From: Tardiphaga sp. P9-11 | GTDB lineage: Bacteria; Pseudomonadota; Alphaproteobacteria; Rhizobiales; Xanthobacteraceae | NCBI RefSeq assembly: GCF_008329525.1 | Contig: NZ_NPKQ01000006.1 | Location: 225,319-289,318 of the forward strand | Length of the DNA: 64,000 bases | Reading direction: 5' to 3' | In this document: in pieces, positions 8,576 through 18,455 of the stretch | Layout: every line of letters starts with the position of its first letter | Numbering within the stretch: the stretch's first letter is position 1 | Made by a program: the position numbers and the translations under genes | The notes under the pieces: generated by a model | What the model was told of the DNA's origin: nothing | Databases searched by the model: none | Seen by the model: the letters and a program-made list of their open reading frames with translations, nothing else

Positions 8576-10561
8576 ATGGCGCAGGTTGATCACTCGAAAA
8601 TGGCCAACGCGATTCGTGCCCTCGCCATGGACGGCGTGGAAAAGGCCAAATCCGGTCACCCTGGGCTGCCGATGGGCGCCGCCGACGTCGCCACCGTACT
8701 GTTCACCCAGTTCCTCAAATTTGACGCCGCCGATCCGAAATGGCCGGACCGCGACCGTTTCATCCTCTCGGCTGGCCACGGCTCGATGCTGCTCTATGCC
8801 CTGCTCTATCTGACGGGCAACAGTGAGATGACGCTCGACCAGCTGAAGAATTTCCGTCAGTTGCATTCGAAGACCCCAGGCCACCCCGAGAATTTCCACA
8901 CCTCAGGCGTCGAGACCACCACCGGCCCGCTCGGCCAGGGCGTGGCGACCGCGGTCGGATTCGCGCTCGCCGAGCGCATGCTGGCGGCCGAATATGGCGA
9001 TGTGGTCGATCACTACACTTACGTGCTGTGCTCCGATGGCGACCTGATGGAAGGCATCAGCCATGAAGCGATGGCGCTCGCCGGTCATCTCAAGCTGTCA
9101 AAACTGATCTTCCTGTACGACGACAACGGCATCTCGATCGACGGCCCGCTGTCGCTCGCCGACAGCGTCGATCAGGTCGCGCGTTTCAAGGCTCATGGCT
9201 GGAATGCCGTGCATATTGACGGTCACGACCAAGCCGCTATTGCCGCAGCGATCAAGCAGGCGCAGGCGTCCGACCGTCCGTCGATGATCGCCTGCAAGAC
9301 CACCATCGGCTTTGGCGCGCCGACCCGCGCTGGCACTTCGAAGGCCCATGGCGAACCACTCGGCGCCGAAGAACTCGCCGGCGCCAAGAAGGCGCTGGAC
9401 TGGAACTACGGCCCGTTCGAAGTGCCCGATGACATCCTGCAGGCCTGGCGCAATGTCGGTAAGCAGGGCGCATCGGCGCGTGCGGATTGGCAGAAGCGTT
9501 TCGATGCCCTGTCGGGCGACAAGCGCAGCGAATTCACCCGCCGCAATGATCACGTTCGTCCGGCCGCCATGGAAGATGCGATCCGTACGCTGAAGAAGAA
9601 GTTGGTCGATGAGCCGCAGACCATCGCGACCCGCAAGGCCAGCGAACTCGCGTTGGAAGCGCTGGTCCAGGTCGTACCAGAGATGGTGATCGGGTCCGCG
9701 GATCTCACGCCGTCGAACAACACCCGCACCAAGCACGCTATTGAGGTGAAGCCCGGCGACTTCGCCGGTCGCTACATCCACTACGGCATCCGCGAAATGA
9801 GCATGGCCGCAGCCATGAACGGCATCGCGCTACATGGCGGCTTCATCCCGGCCGGCGCCACCTTCATGTGCTTCACCGACTATGCGCGCCCGGCGATGCG
9901 CATCTCGGCGCTGGCGCAGATCCCAGTCATCTACATCATGACCCATGACTCGATCGGCCTCGGCGAAGACGGCCCGACCCATCAGCCGGTTGAGCATCTG
10001 GCGGCGATGCGCGCGATGCCTAACATGCGCGTGTTCCGCCCGGCGGACACCGTCGAGACCGCCGAATGCTGGCAGCTCGCCATGGAGAAGACCAACGGCC
10101 CGACCATGCTGGCATTGTCGCGCCAGAACCTGACGCCGGTACGCACCACGCATCATGACGCCAATCTCTGCGCCACCGGCGGCTATGAGCTGGTCCCAGC
10201 CAACGGCAAGGCCGCCGTGTCGATCTTCGCGTCGGGCTCGGAAGTCGAGATCGCCGTCGCGGCGCAGAAGCAGCTCGCCGACAAGGGCATCGCAACGCGG
10301 GTCGTATCGGTCCCCTCGCTCGAACTGCTGCTGGAGCAGCCTGAAGAGCGCCAGAAGGCGATCATTGGCGACGCGCCGATCAAGATCGCGGTCGAGGCCG
10401 CCGTCCGGTTCGGCTGGGATGCGGTGATCGGCCATGATGGCACCTTCATCGGTATGAAGGGCTTTGGCTCGAGCGCGCCCGCCAAGGAGCTCTACAAGCT
10501 ATTCGGTATCACGGCCGAGGCCGTTGTGGAGACTGCTACACGCAAGCACAATGCGGCTTAA
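8576..10561 (+). CDS. tkt: Transketolase
   Basis: A 661-residue thiamine-diphosphate enzyme that transfers two-carbon units in the pentose phosphate and Calvin pathways. The TPP motif is clear ([15 protein letters not shown] ... DDNGISIDG), preceded by the conserved [14 protein letters not shown] region ([10 protein letters not shown]) and followed by the pyrimidine domain ([32 protein letters not shown]) and a C-terminal domain. Full length compared with about 660 in the family. First gene of a same-strand carbon-metabolism cluster (tkt-gap-pgk-fba-fba). No cbb regulators or RuBisCO genes are seen nearby, so a housekeeping role is most likely. Confidence 0.97.
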   Translation: MAQVDHSKMANAIRALAMDGVEKAKSGHPGLPMGAADVATVLFTQFLKFDAADPKWPDRDRFILSAGHGSMLLYALLYLTGNSEMTLDQLKNFRQLHSKTPGHPENFHTSGVETTTGPLGQGVATAVGFALAERMLAAEYGDVVDHYTYVLCSDGDLMEGISHEAMALAGHLKLSKLIFLYDDNGISIDGPLSLADSVDQVARFKAHGWNAVHIDGHDQAAIAAAIKQAQASDRPSMIACKTTIGFGAPTRAGTSKAHGEPLGAEELAGAKKALDWNYGPFEVPDDILQAWRNVGKQGASARADWQKRFDALSGDKRSEFTRRNDHVRPAAMEDAIRTLKKKLVDEPQTIATRKASELALEALVQVVPEMVIGSADLTPSNNTRTKHAIEVKPGDFAGRYIHYGIREMSMAAAMNGIALHGGFIPAGATFMCFTDYARPAMRISALAQIPVIYIMTHDSIGLGEDGPTHQPVEHLAAMRAMPNMRVFRPADTVETAECWQLAMEKTNGPTMLALSRQNLTPVRTTHHDANLCATGGYELVPANGKAAVSIFASGSEVEIAVAAQKQLADKGIATRVVSVPSLELLLEQPEERQKAIIGDAPIKIAVEAAVRFGWDAVIGHDGTFIGMKGFGSSAPAKELYKLFGITAEAVVETATRKHNAA

Positions 10562-10568
10562 CTCTATC

Positions 10569-10606
10569 GGAACGCTGGTAAATTTGACACATTGCACCAG
10601 CGTTCC
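10569..10606. promoter_or_regulatory. Inverted repeat over a -35-like box before gap
   Basis: Arms GGAACGCTGGT and ACCAGCGTTCC are perfect over 11 bp with a 16-base centre. The centre contains TTGACA (10584-10589), a consensus -35 hexamer, and the right arm fills the spacer position. No T-run follows, so it fits an operator or an mRNA hairpin better than a terminator of tkt. The regulator is unknown. Confidence 0.4.
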
Positions 10607-10688
10607 ATTCAGGGCATGAAACGCCCGTCACATGACACTATATGAAGGCCCTCACGCGAGGTTTGAGCCTAATAAAGGGAGAAGTTGA

Positions 10689-11699
10689 ATGGCAGTCCGG
10701 GTTTCGATCAACGGTTTTGGCCGCATCGGCCGCAACGTCCTGCGGGCGATCTACGAGTCCAAGCGCACCGACATCGAAGTCGTCGCCATCAACGATCTTG
10801 GCCCGGTTGAAACCAACGCCCACCTGCTGCGCTTCGATAGCGTGCATGGCCGCTTCCCCGGCGAAGTCACCGTTGACGGCGACAGCATCCAGCTTGGCAA
10901 CGGCAACAAGATCAAGGTCACTGCGGTGCGCGATCCGAACACGCTGCCCTGGAAGGATCTCGGCATCGATATCGCGCTCGAATGCACCGGCATCTTCAGC
11001 GCCAAGGCGAAGGCGACGTCGCATCTGACCGCAGGCGCCAAGCGCGTGCTGGTTTCGGCTCCGTCCGATGGTGCTGATGCTACGATCGTCTACGGCGTCA
11101 ATCACAGGACCCTCACCAAGGATCATCTGGTCGTCTCCAACGGTTCGTGCACCACCAACTGCCTGGCGCCTGTCGCCAAGGTGCTGAACGAGACCGTCGG
11201 TATCGAAACCGGCTTCATGACCACGATCCATGCTTACACTGGCGACCAGCCGACGCTGGACACGCTTCACAGCGATCTCTATCGCGGCCGCGCCGCTGCC
11301 ATGTCGATGATTCCGACCTCGACCGGCGCCGCGAAAGCCATCGGCCTCGTGATGCCCGAACTGGCCGGCAAGCTCGACGGCGTCTCGATCCGCGTGCCGA
11401 CCCCGAACGTCTCGGTGGTGGATCTCAAGATCATCGCCAAGAAGTCGACCACCAAGGAAGAGATCAACGAAGCCATCAAGAAGGCTGCGGCCGGCGAGCT
11501 GAAGGGCGTGCTTGGCACCACCAGCCATCCGAACGTGTCGATCGACTTCAACCACGATCCGCATTCGTCGACCTTCGCCTTCGATCAGACCAAGGTGCAG
11601 AACGGCACGCTGGTCCGCGTGCTGTCCTGGTACGACAACGAATGGGGCTTCTCCAACCGCATGGCCGACACCGCCGTTGCGATGGGCAAGCTGCTCTAA
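10689..11699 (+). CDS. gap: Glyceraldehyde-3-phosphate dehydrogenase, type I
   Basis: A 336-residue glycolytic/gluconeogenic enzyme that oxidises glyceraldehyde 3-phosphate to 1,3-bisphosphoglycerate. The Rossmann start ([15 protein letters not shown]), the active-site segment [12 protein letters not shown] with the catalytic cysteine, and the PTSTGAAKA phosphate site are intact; the C-terminal [11 protein letters not shown] is standard. A GGGAGA ribosome site precedes the ATG. It lies between tkt and pgk on the same strand, each separated by a hairpin-containing gap of about 120 bases, so expression may be adjusted gene by gene. Confidence 0.97.
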   Translation: MAVRVSINGFGRIGRNVLRAIYESKRTDIEVVAINDLGPVETNAHLLRFDSVHGRFPGEVTVDGDSIQLGNGNKIKVTAVRDPNTLPWKDLGIDIALECTGIFSAKAKATSHLTAGAKRVLVSAPSDGADATIVYGVNHRTLTKDHLVVSNGSCTTNCLAPVAKVLNETVGIETGFMTTIHAYTGDQPTLDTLHSDLYRGRAAAMSMIPTSTGAAKAIGLVMPELAGKLDGVSIRVPTPNVSVVDLKIIAKKSTTKEEINEAIKKAAAGELKGVLGTTSHPNVSIDFNHDPHSSTFAFDQTKVQNGTLVRVLSWYDNEWGFSNRMADTAVAMGKLL

Positions 11700-11712
11700 G
11701 GCAAGAGCGGAA

Positions 11713-11745
11713 TCCCGGGCGCAGCGCAAGACGCCGCGCCCGGGA
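11713..11745. repeat. GC-rich hairpin between gap and pgk
   Basis: Perfect 10-bp arms TCCCGGGCGC and GCGCCCGGGA with a 13-base loop directly after the gap stop. No U-tract follows, so read-through into pgk is expected; it may protect the 3' end of gap mRNA or partly attenuate transcription. Confidence 0.45.
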
Positions 11746-11816
11746 GCCAACGAATGTAGCGGTCCCCGCTTTGCGGCGCCCCGCTCTGCGCTGACCTGCG
11801 TTTGGGACACAACACC

Positions 11817-13010
11817 ATGACCAATTCTTTCCGTACCCTCGACGACGTCGATGTGAAGGGCAAACGCGTTCTCGTGCGCGTCGATCTCAACGTGCCCATG
11901 GATAGTGGCAAGGTTACCGACGCAACACGGCTTGAACGCATCGCGCCGACCATCACCGAAATTTCCGACAAGGGCGGCAAGGTCATCCTGCTCGCGCATT
12001 TCGGTCGCCCCAAGGGTCGCGATGTCAAGGACTCCTTGAAGCCGGTTGCTGAAGCACTCACGCATGTCATTAAAAAGCCGGTGGCATTCGTCGATGACTG
12101 CATCGGCGAAGCTGCAACCAAGGCTGTCACGGCATTGAAAGATGGCGACATTCTCTGCCTCGAAAACACCCGCTTTCATCCTGGCGAAGAAAAGAACGAT
12201 CCGGCTTTCGTCGCCGAACTCGCCAAGCTCGGCGACATCTGGGTCAATGACGCATTCTCGGCGGCGCATCGCGCCCACGCCTCCACCGAAGGCCTCGGTC
12301 ACAAGTTACCCGCCTATGCCGGCCGCACCATGCAGGCCGAGTTGGACGCCCTCGGCAAGGCGCTGGACGCGCCGACCAAGCCGGTGATCGCTATCGTCGG
12401 CGGTGCCAAGGTGTCGTCGAAGATCGACCTGCTGGAAAACCTTGTCACCAAGGTCGATGCGCTCGTCATCGGCGGCGGCATGGCCAATACCTTCCTGCAT
12501 GCGCAAGGCGTCAAGGTCGGCAAATCGCTGTGCGAGAAAGATCTCGCTCCGACCGCGCTGCGTATTATCGACAAGGCCGAAGCTTCCGGCTGCGCCATCA
12601 TTCTGCCGGTGGATGCGGTCGTCGCATTTCACTTCGCGGCCAATACGCCGTCGCATGCTTACGGTCTCGATGCGATCCCCGATGAAGGCATGATCCTCGA
12701 CGTCGGTCCGCAGTCGATCGAACGCATCAACGCAGCCATCGACGACGCCGCCACCCTGGTCTGGAATGGCCCGGTCGGCGCATTTGAAATGACTCCATTC
12801 GACCGCGGCACGGTTGCCGGCGCCAAACACGCAGCCGCGCGCACCAAGGCGAAGAAACTGATTTCAGTAGCGGGCGGCGGCGATACTGTCGCTGCGCTCA
12901 ATCATGCCGGCGTCGCCGATGACTTCTCTTACATCTCGACCGCAGGCGGCGCTTTCCTCGAATGGATGGAAGGCAAGCCACTGCCGGGTGTGGAAGTGTT
13001 GAAGAAGTAG
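11817..13010 (+). CDS. pgk: Phosphoglycerate kinase
   Basis: A 397-residue cytosolic kinase that moves phosphate between 1,3-bisphosphoglycerate and ADP. The N-terminal substrate domain ([22 protein letters not shown]) and the nucleotide domain ([36 protein letters not shown]) are complete. ATG 11817 is used; a TTG 15 bases earlier would only add five residues. The gene follows gap and precedes a decayed small gene and fba. Confidence 0.97.
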   Translation: MTNSFRTLDDVDVKGKRVLVRVDLNVPMDSGKVTDATRLERIAPTITEISDKGGKVILLAHFGRPKGRDVKDSLKPVAEALTHVIKKPVAFVDDCIGEAATKAVTALKDGDILCLENTRFHPGEEKNDPAFVAELAKLGDIWVNDAFSAAHRAHASTEGLGHKLPAYAGRTMQAELDALGKALDAPTKPVIAIVGGAKVSSKIDLLENLVTKVDALVIGGGMANTFLHAQGVKVGKSLCEKDLAPTALRIIDKAEASGCAIILPVDAVVAFHFAANTPSHAYGLDAIPDEGMILDVGPQSIERINAAIDDAATLVWNGPVGAFEMTPFDRGTVAGAKHAAARTKAKKLISVAGGGDTVAALNHAGVADDFSYISTAGGAFLEWMEGKPLPGVEVLKK

Positions 13011-13071
13011 CAGCGGCACGTTTTTGCCCGCAGGACTTGCAGGTGCACGACGTTTATGTTATGTTCCTGCC

Positions 13072-13308
13072 ATCGCAGACGAACCGATCAACATCACGAC
13101 AGACATCCTCATCGCGATCCGCGCTGATATTTCGTCGTTTCGTAACTCGGTTGAACGGCGTCTTGGTCGGCTGGAAGAAATAGGCCGTAAGTAGCGTCGG
13201 GACGACGCCGGCATGCTCGTAATGATTCGTGCGACTGCTGGCGATTTCGACGAGCGCGTGACTGAAGTGGAAGTGCACGCCGCGGCACTCGAAGCTCGCG
13301 AACATTAG
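13072..13308 (+). pseudogene. Decayed small coiled-coil protein gene with in-frame TAG and lost start
   Basis: One open frame reads through 13072-13308 except for a TAG at 13192. The first part translates as IADEPINITTDILIAIRADI..GRLEEIGRK and, after the TAG, RRDDAGMLVMIRAT..FDERVTEVEVHAAALEAREH followed by a natural stop. Together they look like the short (about 80 residues) helical proteins beginning MADEP... that are common in Bradyrhizobium relatives. Where the start ATG should be there is ATC (13072-13074), and no other in-frame start is visible upstream. Loss of both start and frame suggests an inactive remnant in the pgk-fba gap. A sequencing error at one site could not explain both changes. 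Confidence 0.5.
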
Positions 13309-13471
13309 TTACCGGGAATTCCATTAGCTGGAACGCTGGGCCATCGTGGCGATTAACGCAGGCTGTATGCGCGGCTGATGGCGTCTTGGATTCGCCGTCT
13401 CCTCGCGCTAAGAGCCATATATCCCTCGGCGCGGCGTTTGCGCCTGTCCCAATTTACAAGGAGCTTCCTGC

Positions 13472-14539
13472 ATGGCCCGTATTACGTTGCGTCAACTGCT
13501 CGATCACGCGGCAGAACACGATTACGGAGTGCCGGCCTTCAACATCAACAATATGGAGCAGGCCCTCGCCATCATGGACGCGGCCAACTCCGTCGATGCG
13601 CCGGTGATTATTCAGGCCTCGCGCGGTGCGCGCTCCTACGCCAACGACATCATGCTCAAGCACATGATGGACGCCGTCACAGAAATCTATCCGCACATTC
13701 CCGTCTGCGTACATCTCGACCACGGCAATGAAGCCGCAACCTGCATGACGGCGATCCAGGCCGGCTTCACCTCGGTGATGATGGACGGTTCGCTGAAGGC
13801 GGACGGCAAGACTGCGGCAGACTGGGACTACAATGTCGGCGTGACGAAGACCGTGACCGACATGGCACATCTCGGCGGCATCTCGGTGGAAGGCGAGCTC
13901 GGTGTGCTCGGCTCGCTGGAGAGCGGCATGGGCGAGGCCGAAGACGGCCACGGCGCCGAAGGCCAGCTCAGCCATGACCAGTTGCTGACCAATCCCGACG
14001 AAGCCGTGAAATTCGTCAAGGAGACCCAGGTCGACGCGCTGGCGATCGCCATGGGCACCTCACACGGAGCCTACAAGTTCACCCGCAAGCCGGACGGCGA
14101 CATCCTCGCCATGAACGTGATCGAGGAAATTCACCGCAAGCTGCCCAACACGCATCTGGTGATGCACGGCTCGTCGTCGGTGCCGCAGGACCTGCAGGAC
14201 ATCATCAACAAATTCGGCGGTCAGATGAAGCCGACCTGGGGCGTCCCGGTGTCGGAAATCCAGCGCGGCATCAAGCATGGTGTGCGCAAGATCAACATCG
14301 ATACCGACAACCGCATGGCCATGACCGGTCAAATCCGCAAGGTGCTGAGCGAAAACCCGAGCGAATTCGATCCGCGCAAATATCTGAAGCCGGCGATGGA
14401 AGCCATGGTGAAGCTCTGCACGCAACGCCTGCAGGAATTCAATACCGCCGGCCAGGCCAGCAAGATCAAAAAGGTGCTGACCACGGCCGAAATGGCCAAG
14501 CGCTACGCATCGGGCGAGCTGAACGCGAAGATCGCCTGA
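13472..14539 (+). CDS. fba: Fructose-bisphosphate aldolase, class II (Calvin-cycle subtype)
   Basis: A 355-residue zinc-dependent aldolase joining or splitting fructose 1,6-bisphosphate. N-terminal [13 protein letters not shown], the zinc-ligand region [12 protein letters not shown], the segment GTSHGAYKF and the [18 protein letters not shown] segment place it in the longer class II subtype used by many autotrophic and rhizobial alphaproteobacteria. AAGGAG sits 9 bases before ATG. A strong terminator follows, separating it from a second, unrelated class I aldolase. Confidence 0.95.
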   Translation: MARITLRQLLDHAAEHDYGVPAFNINNMEQALAIMDAANSVDAPVIIQASRGARSYANDIMLKHMMDAVTEIYPHIPVCVHLDHGNEAATCMTAIQAGFTSVMMDGSLKADGKTAADWDYNVGVTKTVTDMAHLGGISVEGELGVLGSLESGMGEAEDGHGAEGQLSHDQLLTNPDEAVKFVKETQVDALAIAMGTSHGAYKFTRKPDGDILAMNVIEEIHRKLPNTHLVMHGSSSVPQDLQDIINKFGGQMKPTWGVPVSEIQRGIKHGVRKINIDTDNRMAMTGQIRKVLSENPSEFDPRKYLKPAMEAMVKLCTQRLQEFNTAGQASKIKKVLTTAEMAKRYASGELNAKIA

Positions 14540-14562
14540 GCCCAAACTGCCAATTGACTGTC

Positions 14563-14603
14563 ATTCAGCCTGCCATACAGCATATGGCAGGCTGAATTTT
14601 TTG
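14563..14603 (+). terminator. Rho-independent terminator after class II aldolase
   Basis: Perfect 15-bp arms ATTCAGCCTGCCATA and TATGGCAGGCTGAAT with a 5-base loop, followed by a T-run. The adjacent A/T symmetry makes it weakly bidirectional, but only the plus-strand gene ends here. Confidence 0.85.
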
Positions 14604-14706
14604 CCGGAATCGGATGCGGACGGGCCCATTGATCGGCCAGATGCTCGGATTTTGCCCGAGAACGGTCTAGATTGGCCTGCAGGACTAGCCCGCTCAGGAC
14701 ATGCCC

Positions 14707-15732
14707 ATGAATCTCGCCGAACTCAACAAAATCGCCCGCGCCATGACCGCGCCGGGCAAGGGCTTGCTTGCCGCGGATGAGTCCGGCGGCACGATCAAGA
14801 AGCGCTTCGATGCGATCGGCGTGGAATCCACCGAGGACAGCCGCCGCGACTATCGCGAGATGCTGTTCCGCTCGCGCGAGGCCATGAGCAGCTACATCTC
14901 GGGCGTGATCCTCTACGACGAGACGATCTGGCAAAACGCCAAAGACGGCACGCCACTGGTGCGGCTGATCGAGGAAGCCGGCGCCATTCCCGGCATCAAG
15001 GTTGATGAAGGCACACAGGCACTGCCGAACTGCCCCGGTGAATTGATCACAGCCGGTCTCGACAAGCTCGCCGAACGTCTTGCCAAATATTACGCGCGCG
15101 GTGCGCGCTTCGCAAAGTGGCGCGCGGTGATCGATATCGGTGCCGGCATTCCCTCAATGACCGCAATCTCAGTCAACGCCCATGCGCTCGCCCGCTATGC
15201 AGCACTATGCCAAGCCGCGCAGATCGTGCCGATCGTCGAGCCTGAAGTGCTGATGGACGGCGATCACGACATCGACCGCTGCGTCGAGGTGACGCAACGC
15301 GTACTCAACAAGACCTTCCAGGAACTGCGGGTCCAGCGCGTGGCGCTCGAAGGCATGATCCTGAAGCCCAACATGGCGATCTCGGGCAAGAAGTCGAAGA
15401 CACAAGCCGGTGTTGCCGAAGTCGCGGAGAAGACCGTGCGCATGCTCAAGAACTGCGTGCCCGCATCCGTGCCCGGCATTGCATTCCTCTCTGGCGGTCA
15501 GTCGGATGAGGATGCCACAGCGCATCTCGACGCCATGAACCGGATCGGCGGCCTGCCTTGGCCACTGACATTCTCCTATGGCCGTGCGCTTCAGGCGGCG
15601 CCGCAAAAGGCCTGGTCCGGCAAAGCTAACAATGTGCCTGCCGGTCAGCAGGCCTTCACCCATCGTGCACATATGAATTCGCTGGCCAGCAAGGGCGAGT
15701 GGTCGACCGATCAAGAACAGAAGGCGCTATAG
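14707..15732 (+). CDS. Fructose-bisphosphate aldolase, class I
   Basis: A 341-residue Schiff-base aldolase of the eukaryote-like class I family. The N-terminal GKGLLAADESGGTIKKRF, the segment IVPIVEPEVLMDGDHDI and the lysine-bearing MILKPNMAISGKKS region (Schiff-base lysine) are conserved, followed by FLSGGQSDEDAT. Start at 14707 is preferred over ATG 14701 because AGGA lies 7 bases before it. Having class I immediately next to class II suggests condition-dependent or direction-dependent use. The stop lies 2 bases before the start of the ThiE-like gene. Confidence 0.95.
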   Translation: MNLAELNKIARAMTAPGKGLLAADESGGTIKKRFDAIGVESTEDSRRDYREMLFRSREAMSSYISGVILYDETIWQNAKDGTPLVRLIEEAGAIPGIKVDEGTQALPNCPGELITAGLDKLAERLAKYYARGARFAKWRAVIDIGAGIPSMTAISVNAHALARYAALCQAAQIVPIVEPEVLMDGDHDIDRCVEVTQRVLNKTFQELRVQRVALEGMILKPNMAISGKKSKTQAGVAEVAEKTVRMLKNCVPASVPGIAFLSGGQSDEDATAHLDAMNRIGGLPWPLTFSYGRALQAAPQKAWSGKANNVPAGQQAFTHRAHMNSLASKGEWSTDQEQKAL

Positions 15733-15734
15733 TC

Positions 15735-16418
15735 TTGGCTTCCAAACCAGTCCCTCCGCCGCCGATGCCGCGTCTCTATCTCGCAACGCCCATCGTCGAA
15801 GATCCGTCAACGCTCGCGGCCAGCCTTCCAGCTCTCTTGGGCAAGGCGGACGTCGCTGCCGTCCTGGTGCGACTGGCGACGACCGATCAGCGTACCATGA
15901 TCACACGCATCAAGACGCTGGCGCCGGTCATCCAGAACGCCGGTGCAGCGATGCTGGTCGAAGGCAATGTCGAACTTGTCGCGCGTGGCGGCGCCGATGG
16001 TGCGCATCTGCCCGGTCTTGCTCCCCTGCAGGATGCACTACCCTCGCTGAAACCCGATCGCATCGCCGGCTGCGGCGGATTGTCGACACGCCATAACGCG
16101 ATGGCTGCGGGCGAAGCCGGCGCCGACTATGTGCTGTTCGGCGAGCCCGACCCAAACGGCCAGCGCCCGTCGACCGAAGCGATCACCGAGCGCCTGCAGT
16201 GGTGGGCCGAATTGTTCGAACCGCCTTGCGTGGGCTTCGCCACGACGCTCGGCGAAGCCAAGGAATTCGCAGCCGCAGGCGCCGACTTCGTGCTGGTCGG
16301 CGACGTCGTCTGGAACGACGCGCGTGGCGCTGCTGCTGCCTTGATGGACGCAGCGAAGGCGATCCAGCAGGGATACGCGGCGCTCGTCTCGGGGCAGTCC
16401 AAAGTCGAACAGGAATAA
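15735..16418 (+). CDS. Thiamine-phosphate-synthase-like TIM-barrel protein
   Basis: A 227-residue protein with the ThiE fold: N-terminal RLYLATP strand, repeated strand-helix units (GAAMLVEGNVELVARGGADG, AGADYVLFGEPD, AGADFVLVGDVVW). The pyrophosphate-binding and diphosphate motifs of true ThiE are only partly kept, and no other thi genes are near, so a true thiamine role is uncertain. TTG 15735 is taken as start because AGAAGG precedes it; ATG 15765 is an alternative. It sits 2 bases after the class I aldolase and 7 bases before the Sel1 protein, so all three are probably co-transcribed. Confidence 0.7.
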   Translation: MASKPVPPPPMPRLYLATPIVEDPSTLAASLPALLGKADVAAVLVRLATTDQRTMITRIKTLAPVIQNAGAAMLVEGNVELVARGGADGAHLPGLAPLQDALPSLKPDRIAGCGGLSTRHNAMAAGEAGADYVLFGEPDPNGQRPSTEAITERLQWWAELFEPPCVGFATTLGEAKEFAAAGADFVLVGDVVWNDARGAAAALMDAAKAIQQGYAALVSGQSKVEQE

Positions 16419-16425
16419 CGCGGGA

Positions 16426-17496
16426 ATGAAAGTTCTGCGTTCCCTCACTGTGATTGCCGGTTGCCTGACTTGGGCAGCCAGCGCGACCGCGCAGATTTCG
16501 CTGACGCCGCCGGGCGTGCAGACGCCGCCACCGGCTGCAAGCAAGGCAGCACCAAAAAAGGCGCCGGCACCGGCGAAAGCGCCAACAGCAGCGAAGAAAG
16601 CCCCTGCGCCACCCGCTGAAAAGCCCGCGCAGCCTGCAGAAGCTGCTTCGACGGACCCCAATGCAGATCTGGTTTATGGCGCCTATCAGCGCGGCCAGTA
16701 CAAGACCGCTTTCGACCTCGCGAGCAAGCGCGCGCAGGAGAACAACGATCCGAAGGCGATGACCATGCTTGGCGAACTCTACGCCAATGCACTGGGCGTC
16801 AAGCGCGACTATGCGAAAGCCGCTGAATGGTATCAGCGCGCGTCGGAGCGCGGCGACCGCGAGGCCATGTTCGCACTGGCGATGCTGCGGCTGTCGGATC
16901 GTGGCAATGTCGGCAAACGCGATGAGGCCGTGAAGCTGCTGGCGTCGTCGGCCAAGCTCGGCAATTCCAAAGCCGCCTATAATCTGGCACTGCTCTATCT
17001 CGACGGGCAGACCCTGCCGCAGGACGTCAAGCGCTCCGCCGAACTGCTCCGCGTCGCCGCCGATGCCGGCAATCCGGAAGCGCAATACGCGCTGGCGACG
17101 TTCTACAAGGAAGGCACCGGGGTCGAGAAGAGTATCGACAAGGCCGTTCGCCTGCTTCAGGCGGCGTCGCTGGCCGACAATGTCGATGCCGAGGTCGAAT
17201 ATGCCATTGCGCTCTATAACGGCACGGGGACCCCCAAGAACGAGGCTGCGGCCATCGCCTTGCTCCGCAAGGCCTCCAAGCAGAACAGCCCGATCGCCCA
17301 GAACCGTCTCGCCCGGGTGCTGGCGCTGCGCACCAATACCGAGGACCGGCTGGAAGGCCTGAAATGGCACATCGTGGCCAAAACCGCCGGAAAGGGCGAC
17401 CTGATGCTCGACGAGCTTCTGGCTCAGGCCACCCCCGAGGAAAAGACCAAGGCCCAGGAAGCCGCCAAGAAGTGGCTGGGCACGACCCAGAAATGA
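16426..17496 (+). CDS. Secreted Sel1/TPR-repeat protein
   Basis: A 356-residue exported protein. A Sec signal peptide (residues 1-22, ending SATAQ) is followed by a Pro/Ala/Lys-rich linker (about 28-70) and then at least five Sel1-like repeats of about 36 residues, seen as A...G...A..Y..A units such as YAKAAEWYQRASERGDREAM and PEAQYALATFYKEGTGVEKS. Sel1 repeats are helical solenoids used for protein-protein contacts; partners in the periplasm are unknown. Co-directional with and close behind the ThiE-like gene. Confidence 0.85.
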   Translation: MKVLRSLTVIAGCLTWAASATAQISLTPPGVQTPPPAASKAAPKKAPAPAKAPTAAKKAPAPPAEKPAQPAEAASTDPNADLVYGAYQRGQYKTAFDLASKRAQENNDPKAMTMLGELYANALGVKRDYAKAAEWYQRASERGDREAMFALAMLRLSDRGNVGKRDEAVKLLASSAKLGNSKAAYNLALLYLDGQTLPQDVKRSAELLRVAADAGNPEAQYALATFYKEGTGVEKSIDKAVRLLQAASLADNVDAEVEYAIALYNGTGTPKNEAAAIALLRKASKQNSPIAQNRLARVLALRTNTEDRLEGLKWHIVAKTAGKGDLMLDELLAQATPEEKTKAQEAAKKWLGTTQK

Positions 17497-17597
17497 CCCC
17501 TGTAGCGATCTTGCCTTGACGGGATGCCGCCCGCAGGGCACCCATCGCCCCAGCAACCCCAATCAGACCTGCCGTCAGGTCGTCGTGAGACGAACGC

Positions 17598-18389
17598 ATG
17601 ATCAATTCAGCCCTTATGAACGTGATGGTGAAAGCCGCACGCCGCGCCGGCCGCAGCCTGAAACGCGACCTCGGCGAGATCGAGAATCTGCAGGTCTCGA
17701 TGAAGGGCCCCGCCAATTTCGTCAGCCTCGCCGACAAGCGGGCCGAAGAGATGCTCTATACCGACCTCAACAAGGCCCGCCCGGGCTATGGCTTCCTCGG
17801 CGAAGAAGGCGGCAACCGCGAGGGTACTGACAAGAGCCATACCTGGATCGTCGATCCGCTCGATGGCACCACCAACTTCCTGCACGGCATCCCGCAATTC
17901 GCCGTCTCGATCGGTCTGGCGCGCGAAGGTCAGGTGATTGCCGGCCTGATCTACAATCCGGCCAATGACGAACTCTACATGGCCGAAAAGGGCTCGGGCG
18001 CATTCCTCAACGACACCCGCTTACGCGTCGCCGGCCGCAAGCAGCTCAACGAATGCGTCATCGCCTGCGGCCTGCCGCATATCGGCCGCGGCGACTTCGA
18101 ATTGTCACGCAACGAAATGGCCGCGTTGCAGCCGAAGGTCGCCGGCCTGCGCCGCTTCGGCGCGGCCTCGCTCGATCTGGCCTTCGTCGCAGCCGGTCGC
18201 CTCGATGGCTATTGGGAGCGCAACTTGCAGCCTTGGGATATCGCTGCCGGCCTGATCCTGATCAAGGAAGCCGGCGGTACTGTTGGCGATATCAATGGCG
18301 GTGATGTGCTGACGACCGGCAACGTCGTTGCCGGCAACGAGTTCGTGCACGGCGCTCTGACGAAGATCCTGCGGCCGCTGACAAAATAA
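17598..18389 (+). CDS. suhB: Inositol monophosphatase family protein (SuhB-like)
   Basis: A 263-residue Mg2+-dependent phosphatase. Metal-binding motifs are complete: GEEGG, WIVDPLDGTTNFLHGIP and, near the C-terminus, WDIAAGLILIKEAGG. Family members hydrolyse inositol phosphates, and E. coli SuhB also takes part in rRNA antitermination; which role applies here cannot be told from sequence. Located 100 bases after the Sel1 gene and ended by a strong bidirectional terminator shared with the RND pump gene. Confidence 0.9.
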   Translation: MINSALMNVMVKAARRAGRSLKRDLGEIENLQVSMKGPANFVSLADKRAEEMLYTDLNKARPGYGFLGEEGGNREGTDKSHTWIVDPLDGTTNFLHGIPQFAVSIGLAREGQVIAGLIYNPANDELYMAEKGSGAFLNDTRLRVAGRKQLNECVIACGLPHIGRGDFELSRNEMAALQPKVAGLRRFGAASLDLAFVAAGRLDGYWERNLQPWDIAAGLILIKEAGGTVGDINGGDVLTTGNVVAGNEFVHGALTKILRPLTK

Positions 18390-18407
18390 GATTGATCGCT
18401 CGAATAG

Positions 18408-18446
18408 AAAAAGCCCGGATGGCGTTGCGCCATCCGGGCTTTTTAT
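18408..18446. terminator. Bidirectional terminator suhB / RND pump
   Basis: Perfect 12-bp arms GCCCGGATGGCG and CGCCATCCGGGC with a 3-base loop, flanked by A5 on the left and T5 on the right. This works for both converging genes. Confidence 0.93.
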
Positions 18447-18455
18447 TTGACTGCC

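Noticed and set aside
10638..12302. Minus-strand open frame of 554 codons across gap and pgk
   Set aside because: It is antisense to two highly conserved enzymes and has no recognisable domain.
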